Positions 57,587 through 64,000 of a DNA stretch of 64,000 nucleotides are shown here, one piece after another (position 1 is the stretch's first letter; each line of letters opens with the position of its first letter). Both the position numbers and the translations under genes were made by a program. The notes beneath the pieces were generated by a model. The model had not been told where the DNA came from, did no database searches, and saw only the letters and a program-made list of their open reading frames with translations. Origin of the DNA: Liolophura sinensis (Eukaryota > Mollusca > Polyplacophora > Chitonida > Chitonidae); assembly GCF_032854445.1 (NCBI RefSeq), contig NC_088298.1:10467504-10531503 (forward strand), given 5' to 3'.

Positions 57587-58640
57587 GTGGTATGCGTTAT
57601 ACGTCATTTTTGGGAAATGGCCTTGCGAGTTTTGACCTGGAATGTCCTCATTGGTTGTGGGCTGGTACACAAATGTCTACACGACTCATATATGCACCCG
57701 CAATCATACCAAATGACCGCAGTTTCTCTTTAGCTTGGTGGACACATTGTTGATACGGTGTTTTGGCATGTCCTTACAAGCGGCTCGTATCTCTTTCGCA
57801 ATAAGAAAGGCCTCCAGGTGGCCTTTACTGTGCGTAAAGCGGCCGAGGTCTCGATCTAAAATGACGCCATGCACTGAATGGTGGGAGTCGTTTTAGGAAT
57901 GATTTCTTCTATCTTATTTCAGCATGTGTGAGCATTTGTCAGCTATCACTTTTATTATTGTACAGTATATGTGTTGCAGATTGAAGAACTTGACGCACTA
58001 ACTGGTAGAGAAACCCACATACAGTTTAGGTGGGGACAACACTCGGTAAGGCAAAATTAAAGAGGAAAGAATTGTACATTTCATCGCGACATGGTGCTGG
58101 GCAACCTTGTGGTCGTTCGTTTTTAAGTGAATTTACAGCCTGTATTGTAGCCATCCCTTCAGGTAGACCCCCTTCCAAATTCCCCAGTCGTTAATCTCAA
58201 TGGAGTTTCCCTTCCGTCAAGCTAAAAGGAAACATTGTGCGCAAACAGATACAGGGTTACCCATGGAAACAAGGCTAGGGAAGAAATGGGTTGGGGAGCA
58301 CGCAACATTGTGTGGAAGATGTGGGGGAGTGCATAAACTGAAGAGGGGCAAAGAAAGACATATTGGTGGGATTCTCGCACAAAGGTTGTGGATTCTGGGT
58401 CGACGCTCTTTGTTTTTCATTTTGTGTGTTCCAAGAAGCAAGTTTTGGCACATATGAATTTTGTTTGCCTAATTCACATTAAATAAAAACATGTTAAATC
58501 GTCGTTTGGTCTGTATTCTTTTCTTTGTTTCTGTTGATATGTTTTCTCGTTTTTGGGATGGGGTGGGATCTACTGTTTGCTGCTTATTGTCTCTTATAGT
58601 AACTGTTATTCTCATTCCTAATATCTAATTCCATCTTAGA
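57587..58640. other. Interval with one unassigned ORF
   Basis: An 85-codon plus ORF at 58200-58457 (MEFPFRQAKRKH...) contains CGRCGGVHKLKRGKERH and is followed by AATAAA at 58482. It has no recognisable homology, and a similar-length ORF lies on the other strand. I do not call it a gene. Confidence 0.25.
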
Positions 58641-59045
58641 TTTCAACCGTCACACCGGTTACTTGTGACCATTTGCCTCCTATCACACTGTCGTCGCTGC
58701 TCTGGTCTTACTCTCTATACTGTAGCCATATTTCACCGGTTACGTGTGACCATTTGCCATCTATCACACTGTCGTCGCTGCTCTGGGCTTAGTCTCTATA
58801 CTGTAGCCGTATTTCACCGGTTACCTGTAACCATTTGCCACCTATCACACTGTCGTCGCTGCTCTGGTCTTACTCTCTATACTGTAGCCGTATTTCACCG
58901 GTTACGTGTGACCATTTGCCACCTTTCAAACTGTCGTCGCTGCTCTGGTCTTACTCTCTATACTGTAGCCGTATTTCACCGGTTACATGTGACCATTTGC
59001 CAACTGTAACATTGTCGTCGCTGCTCTGGTCTTACTTTCTATGCT
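58640..59045. repeat. 81-bp tandem array, about 5 units
   Basis: Unit: 'ttcaccggttacgtgtgacc' + 'atttgccacctatcacactg' + 'tcgtcgctgctctggtctta' + 'ctctctatactgtagccgta'. Period about 81 bp, a multiple of three, so a 114-codon ORF is open through it. Single diverged copies of the unit occur near 3590, 27670, 59640, 62960 and 63330. Confidence 0.9.
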
Positions 59046-59049
59046 GTAC

Positions 59050-60010
59050 TTCGTTAATTATACATACTATTCTAACCAGATAAATAAAAGCACAAAATGC
59101 AATATTCTGGTATGGTACAGCCATTTTAGCGAAGAGGGGTCGGGTGACAGGTTATTACCCCAAACGAGCAAATTTTTAGGATGGCCGTACACATGCTACT
59201 ATGATAGTTTCCATTGGTGGGCGTGATTACAGATCATGTAACTTTGGTTCTGTAATAAAGAATGAATAATTCATAAAGTAATTTTGTGGTATGGTATATG
59301 ACCCAACATACCCACCATACATTACATTTCCCCATTTGTGGATAGTTTGTTTCTGGATGCCCCAGCCTCAACCTGGCCGTTCACATGGTGGCAGTGTGAT
59401 GTGAGATGTCGTGAATAAAGAGTTGGATGATTTTAAGAAGTATCAAGCTGTAGGTAAGTAAAATAATTTTTGGGTTGTTTTAGATTTACGTAAGTAAATA
59501 TTTTATAAATATTCACTGAAACTCCGTGTACAGCATTAGAGCATTACATTCGCATTACATTGCATTGCATTGATTGGACCTGTAAATGAAGCCTAGTGCA
59601 TTAAGTAGACGAAAGTTACATATCATAAGACTTACAGGGCAGAGACTAAAACCAGAGCCGCGACAACCGTGCGATTTCTGGCAAATGGTCATACGCAACC
59701 AGTGAAAAACGCCCTTTTCGACTTATTTCAGGTAAGGTTTTATTCTAACTGTTGATATAAATGCTTAAACAGTAACAAATGACACGCCAGGACACGCCAG
59801 ATATTAGGTAAAAGAAATGATAATCTGTTCGTACTAACATGTATGACATTTAAGAAATCTGTATTATCACCAAATAGAACAAAGAAAACGGAAAGAAAAC
59901 AAAAAAAACTTTTGCTTGCAACACACTATGACGTTTATTTCGTTACCAAAACATTACTTTTAAGCTGTTGAACAATATTAACACAATGTTTAATGACGTA
60001 AAATATTGGT
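59050..60010. other. Spacer with dispersed repeat copy
   Basis: 59640-59810 is a reverse copy of the repeat also found at 62950-63190 on the other side of the Thr-rich gene. No gene seen. Confidence 0.4.
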
Positions 60011-60016
60011 GCTGGA

Positions 60017-60710
60017 TCAGGCGATGATTGAAGGAGATTCAGGCGTCGTGTCAACTGACTGGTTGTAAGGATTGCTGGTTGGGAAGAAGACGTTACTGGC
60101 GGAGGGGTTATTGTAGGCTTTGAGATTGAGCCGTTTCCAAAGAGTTGTCACCATGAAGCGTTGTGGTTGTGTGTGTGTGTGGGGGGGGGGGGGGGGGGGG
60201 GGGGTATAGCGTAGTCGTTGTAGTGGGTGAAGTGGTGGTTCGAACAAGTCGCCACCAAAAGTCATAAGTAATTGTTAATGTGGTTGGAACAGGCACCGTG
60301 GTTGAAGACGGTTACGGCCTTGTGTCAGCCGAAGGCGTTGTGATTGTAGGGGTTCTAGCGTTGTCGTTATAGTAGGTAAAATGGTGTTTCGAACAAGCCA
60401 CCACCAACAGTCATAAATAGTCAATGTGTTTGGAACAGGCGGCGTTGTTGAAATGGTTCTGGTGTCGGGTCAGCTAAAGGTGTTGTGATTATAATGGGTA
60501 TCGCATTGTGGTTGGGAAAGGAGATGTTACTGGTGGAGGGATTGTTGTAGTCGGCTGTGGGGTAGAACTGTATCCAAAGAGTTGTCACCGGGTGTCGCTA
60601 TGAAGTGTCGTCGTTGTAGGGGGTTCTGCAGTTGTGGTCGGGAAAGGAGACGTTACTGGTGGAGGGATTGTTGTTGTCGGCTGTGGGGTAGAACTGTATC
60701 CAAAGAGTTG
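60017..60710 (-). pseudogene. Decayed downstream repeat units of the Thr-rich gene
   Basis: Beyond the stop at 60711 the 126-bp repeats continue. Two more units (about 60500-60710) are nearly intact but carry the same CGG TGA in place of TGG TGG. Older units near 60300-60480 and 60120-60290 are diverged (HGDNSLETAQSQSLQ). A run of about 27 G (60181-60204, C on the coding strand) interrupts one of them. The ancestral protein probably extended to about 60017 or further. Confidence 0.65.
60181..60204. repeat. Poly-G tract after (GT)n
   Basis: gtgtgtgtgtgt runs into about 24-27 consecutive G. Strong candidate for slippage or assembly error. Confidence 0.9.
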
Positions 60711-62651
60711 TCACCGGGTGTCGCTATGAAGTGTCGTCGTTGTAGGGGGTTCTGCAGTTGTGATCGGGAAAGGAGACGTTACTGGTGGTGAGATTGTTGT
60801 AGTCGGCTCTGGGGTAGAACTGTATCCAAAGAGTTGCCACCAAGTGTCGCCATGAAGCGTTGTAGGGAGTTCTGGAGTTGTGGTCCGGAAAGGAGACGTT
60901 ACTGGTGGAGGGATTGTTGTGGTCGGCTCTTGGGTAGAACTGTATCTAAAGAGTTGCCACCAAGTGTCACCATGAAGCATTGTGGTAGTAGGGGGTTCTG
61001 GAGTTGTGGTCGGGAAAGGAGACGCTACTGGTGGTGAGATTGTTGTAGTCGGCTCTGGGGTAGAACTGTATCCAAAGAGTTGCCACCAAGTGTCGCCATT
61101 AAGCGTCGTGGTAGTAGGGAGTTCTGGCGTTGTGGTTGGGAAAGGAGACGCTACTGGTGGAGGGATTGTTGGAGTGGGCTCTGGGGTAGAGCTGTATCTA
61201 AAGAGTTGCCACCAAGTATCGCCATGAAGTGTCGTGGTAGTAGGGGGCGTGGTAGTAGGGGTGGTAGTAGGGGGTTCTGGCGTTGTGGTCCGGAAAGGAG
61301 ACGTTACTGGTGGAGGGATTGTTGTGGTCGGCTCTGGGGTAGAACTGTATCTAAAGAGTTGCCACCAAGTGTCACCGTGAAGCATTGTGGTAGTAGGGGG
61401 TTCTGCAGTTGTGGTCGGGAAAGGAGACGCTACTGGTGGTGGGATTGTTGTAGTCGGCTCTGGGGTAGAACTGTATCCAAAGAGTTGCCACCAAGTGTCG
61501 CCATGAAGTGTCGTGGTTGTAGGGGGTTCTGCAGTTGTGGTCGGGAAAGGAGACGTTACTGGTGGAGGGATTGTTGTGGTCGGCTCTTGGGTAGAACTGT
61601 ATCCAAAGAATTGCCACCAAGTGTCGCCATGAAGCGTCGTGGTAGTAGGGAGTTCTGGCGTTGTGGTTGGGAAAGGAGACGCTACTGGTGGAGGGATTGT
61701 TGTAGTGGGCTCTGGGGTAGAGCTGTATCTAAAGAGTTGCCACCAAGTATCGCCATGAAGTGTCGTGGTAGTAGGGGGCGTGGTAGTAGGGGGTTCTGGC
61801 GTTGTGGTCCGCAAAGGAGATGTTACTGGTGGAGGGATTGTTGTGGTCGGCTCTGGGGTAGAACTGTATCTAAAGAGTTGCCACCAAGTGTCACCGTGAA
61901 GCATTGTGGTAGTAGGGGGTTCTGCAGTTGTGGTCGGGAAAGGAGACGCTACTGGTGGAGGGATTGTTGTAGTCGGCTCTGGGGTAGAACTGTATCCAAA
62001 GAGTTGCCACCAAGTGTCGCCATGAAGCGTCGTGGTAGTAGGGAGTTCTGGCGTTGTGGTTGGGAAAGGAGACGCTACTGGTGGTGGGATTGTTGTAGTC
62101 GGCTCTGGGGTAGAACTGTATCCAAAGAGTTGCCACCAAGTGTCCCCATGAAGTGTCGTGGTTGTAGGGGGTTCTGCAGTTGTGGTCGGGAAAGGAGACG
62201 TTACTGGTGGAGGGATTGTTGTAGTCGGCTCTTGGGTAGAACTGTATCCAAAGAGTTGCCACCAAGTGTCGCCATGAAGTGTCGTGGTTGTAGGGGGTTC
62301 TGCAGTTGTGGTCGGGAAAGGAGACGTTACTGGTGGTGGGATTGTTGTAGTCGGCTCTTGGGTAGAACTGTATCCAAAGAGTTGCCACCAAGTGTCGCCA
62401 TGAAGCGTCGTGGTTGTAGGGAGTTCTGGAGTTGTGGTCGGGAAAGGAGACGTTACTGGTGGAGGGATTGTTGTGGTCGGCTCTTGGGTAGAACTGTATC
62501 CAAAGAGTTGCCACCAAGTGTCGGCATGAAGAGTTGTGATTCGATGAGTCGTGGACACAGCAGTAGTAGGAGGCCGTGTGCTGGTTAGTGACATTCCATC
62601 CACCACGAGAGTCATCGTCATAAGGCATAGTAAAGCCAGCCAGGGCTCCAT
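60711..62651 (-). CDS. Secreted Thr/Pro-rich tandem-repeat (mucin-like) protein
   Basis: Start chosen at ATG 62649-62651, which opens the signal peptide MEPWLALLCLMTMTLVVDG; the longer ORF upstream crosses a CTGTTTCAG acceptor (exon begins at 62663) and is intronic. The 646-residue product is a short linker followed by 14 full copies of a 42-residue repeat: DTWWQLFGYSSTQEP, then TTTIPPPVTSPFPTTT, then (P/A)E(L/P)PTTTTLHG. Dense Thr/Pro suggests heavy O-glycosylation; each repeat keeps a hydrophobic WWQLF knot. Variation between units is limited (FGY/FRY, Q/P, T/S). The final residues HSDTR end at TGA where other units have TWW. No Cys-rich cap or membrane segment. Role in mucus, shell or adhesive matrix would be a guess. 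The 502-codon Arg-rich ORF on the plus strand is its shadow. Confidence 0.75.
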   Translation of the reverse strand: MEPWLALLCLMTMTLVVDGMSLTSTRPPTTAVSTTHRITTLHADTWWQLFGYSSTQEPTTTIPPPVTSPFPTTTPELPTTTTLHGDTWWQLFGYSSTQEPTTTIPPPVTSPFPTTTAEPPTTTTLHGDTWWQLFGYSSTQEPTTTIPPPVTSPFPTTTAEPPTTTTLHGDTWWQLFGYSSTPEPTTTIPPPVASPFPTTTPELPTTTTLHGDTWWQLFGYSSTPEPTTTIPPPVASPFPTTTAEPPTTTMLHGDTWWQLFRYSSTPEPTTTIPPPVTSPLRTTTPEPPTTTPPTTTTLHGDTWWQLFRYSSTPEPTTTIPPPVASPFPTTTPELPTTTTLHGDTWWQFFGYSSTQEPTTTIPPPVTSPFPTTTAEPPTTTTLHGDTWWQLFGYSSTPEPTTTIPPPVASPFPTTTAEPPTTTMLHGDTWWQLFRYSSTPEPTTTIPPPVTSPFRTTTPEPPTTTPTTTPPTTTTLHGDTWWQLFRYSSTPEPTPTIPPPVASPFPTTTPELPTTTTLNGDTWWQLFGYSSTPEPTTTISPPVASPFPTTTPEPPTTTMLHGDTWWQLFRYSSTQEPTTTIPPPVTSPFRTTTPELPTTLHGDTWWQLFGYSSTPEPTTTISPPVTSPFPITTAEPPTTTTLHSDTR

Positions 62652-62663
62652 TGTACTAATTTC

Positions 62664-63528
62664 CTGAAACAGAGTAGAAATGTTTAACAACTTTTTTGAC
62701 GTTGCTGGTACACTTTGTGCTACGCTAAACATGAATCTGTGTTTTCAAAAGATAAGAAATATAAACGCCGAATATATATGCATTGTGCCGCCTAAAAGAC
62801 TCCAAACTTTTACTGACTCGTGTCAAAATTCCTGCCGTTAAACATTTTGATGCTTGTATCAACTTCAAATCAACGTGCTAATGCAACCCTGTTTAATCAC
62901 TTATTGTCTTCGATTTTCCAATGTTGTCTTAGGTTTGTAATCACATTAGGAACTAAAGACGTACAGCATAGACAGTAAGACCAGAGTAGCGACGACAGTG
63001 TGATAGCTGGCAAACCGTCATATGTAACCGGTGAAATGCGGAATCTTGTCAAGTTACTTCAGTTAGTCCTATTCCAACTGTTCTTGTAAATGCATAGGTA
63101 GTAGCAAATTACACGCCACCTAGTACCATGGATTATTCATAGTTAGGTAAAAATATATGCAGTGATGTTTATTGCAATTTATTAGACGTCACTGATCCAG
63201 AATGCTGTGTTGTCATCACATTTAACATAACAATCACGTTAAAACAATACAAAGGGACCTGGTATCAGGGATGCTTAGTCCAGCAGCAGAATCCTGGTGT
63301 ACACAGAAATACAATATACTTAGACGTACAGCGTAGAGAGTAAGACAAGAGCAGCAACGACAGTGTAATAGCAGCGACGACGGTGTGATAGTTGGCAAAC
63401 GGTCACACGTAAGCGGTGAAATCTATTGTGTCGTCAAAAATAGTTGTTACACAACATCTAGAATGTTACAAAGTGTTACTGTAACACATTATGTACTGTA
63501 ACGTCGTTGTGTGGGTGATGTCGTAATT
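62664..63528. other. Upstream flank of the Thr-rich gene
   Basis: Contains the presumed 5' intron/exon and two reverse copies of the dispersed 81-bp-related repeat (62950-63190 and 63310-63430). No first exon could be fixed. Confidence 0.35.
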
Positions 63529-64000
63529 GGTCAAATACATACATAAATATCCTCCTCAGCCAATAAAGCTGGTCAAATACATACATAAATATCCTCCACA
63601 ACCCATAAGGTTTGTAAAATACATACATAAATATCCTCCACAACGCATAAAGCCTAATCAAATTCATACATAAATATCCTCCACAACGCATAAAGCCTAA
63701 TCAAATTCATACATAAATATCCTCCACAACGCATAAAGCCTAATCAAATTCATACATAAATGTCCTCCACAGCCCATAAAGCCTAATCAAATTCATACAT
63801 AAATATCCTCCACAACCCATAAAGCCTAATCAAATTCATACATAAATATCCTCCACAGCCCATAAAGCCTAATCAAATTCATACATAAATATCCTCCACA
63901 ACGCATAAAGCCTAATCAAATTCATACATAAATATCCTCCACAGCCCATAAAGCCTAATCAAATTCATACATAAATATCCTCCACAACCCATAAAGCCTA
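63529..64000. repeat. 43-bp minisatellite running off the window
   Basis: Unit 'taatcaaattcatacataaa' + 'tatcctccacaacgcataaagcc', 43 bp, about 11 units to the right edge. The first three units (63529-63650) are diverged; the rest differ mainly at acgc/accc/agcc. No coding role proposed. Confidence 0.95.

Noticed and set aside
58200-58457. 85-codon plus-strand ORF as a small gene
   Set aside because: No homology, a comparable ORF on the opposite strand, and only a distant AATAAA in support; left as unassigned.
58665-59083. Plus-strand ORFs of 114 and 82 codons with repeating CHLSHCRRCSGL
   Set aside because: They are translations of an 81-bp tandem repeat with dispersed non-coding relatives.
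61080-62588. 502-codon Arg/Cys/Trp-rich plus-strand ORF
   Set aside because: Antisense shadow of the 42-codon repeats of the secreted Thr-rich protein, which has the signal peptide and splice acceptor.

Overview
The window is eukaryotic nuclear DNA. Genes are split by GT-AG introns, coding density is low, and most of the sequence is dispersed repeats: tRNA-headed SINEs, a gag/endonuclease/RT/RNase H LINE family, Penelope-like elements (PLEs) and minisatellites. The SINE types (one with a 'gagtacggcgtaaaacacc' tail, one with a 'gtacgacgttaaaccccaagc' tail) and the LINE tail 'gatatggctgaaatattgcc' are, from memory, typical of molluscs. I therefore infer a mollusc, without naming a species.

Layout. 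1-3334 (+): the 3' end of an ankyrin-repeat gene closing in a SOCS-box-like segment (ASB-like); the rest lies left of the window. 4184-34063 (mostly -): a tandem family of secreted leucine-rich-repeat (LRR) proteins, with four apparently intact genes (4184-5784, 16848-18164, 28563-30290, 31980-34063). One full-length pseudogene lies at 8107-9347, and relics lie at 20465-20585 (-), 26680-26962 (+) and 49590-49945 (-). The body of each gene is one large exon preceded by a phase-0 intron; in the two clearest genes the first exon codes for only five residues starting ME. The array is broken up by LINE fragments (13627-16135, 22105-24920, 34515-36900) and many SINEs.

38257-46738: two PLE 3' ends in inverted orientation enclose a decayed minus-strand gene with C2H2-like fingers and a Crypton-like tyrosine recombinase domain (39800-44587), itself carrying a PLE fragment. 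46738-57600: more LINE and PLE debris, a 33-bp minisatellite (47501-47929), the last LRR relic and a perfect-looking hairpin (56646-56757). 58640-64000: an 81-bp tandem array, a gene for a secreted Thr/Pro-rich protein made of fourteen full 42-residue repeats (60711-62651, -) whose last repeat units are cut off by recurrent stop codons, and a 43-bp minisatellite running off the right edge.

Biologically, the window is dominated by an LRR family under birth-and-death turnover: intact genes, a gene that has lost exactly one LRR, a fresh pseudogene and old fragments. The products look like soluble extracellular proteins (signal peptide, LRRNT, LRRs, LRRCT, no membrane anchor). Their ligand or role cannot be read from sequence; an immune or recognition role would be inference only. 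First-exon assignments, repeat boundaries and element classes were made by eye.
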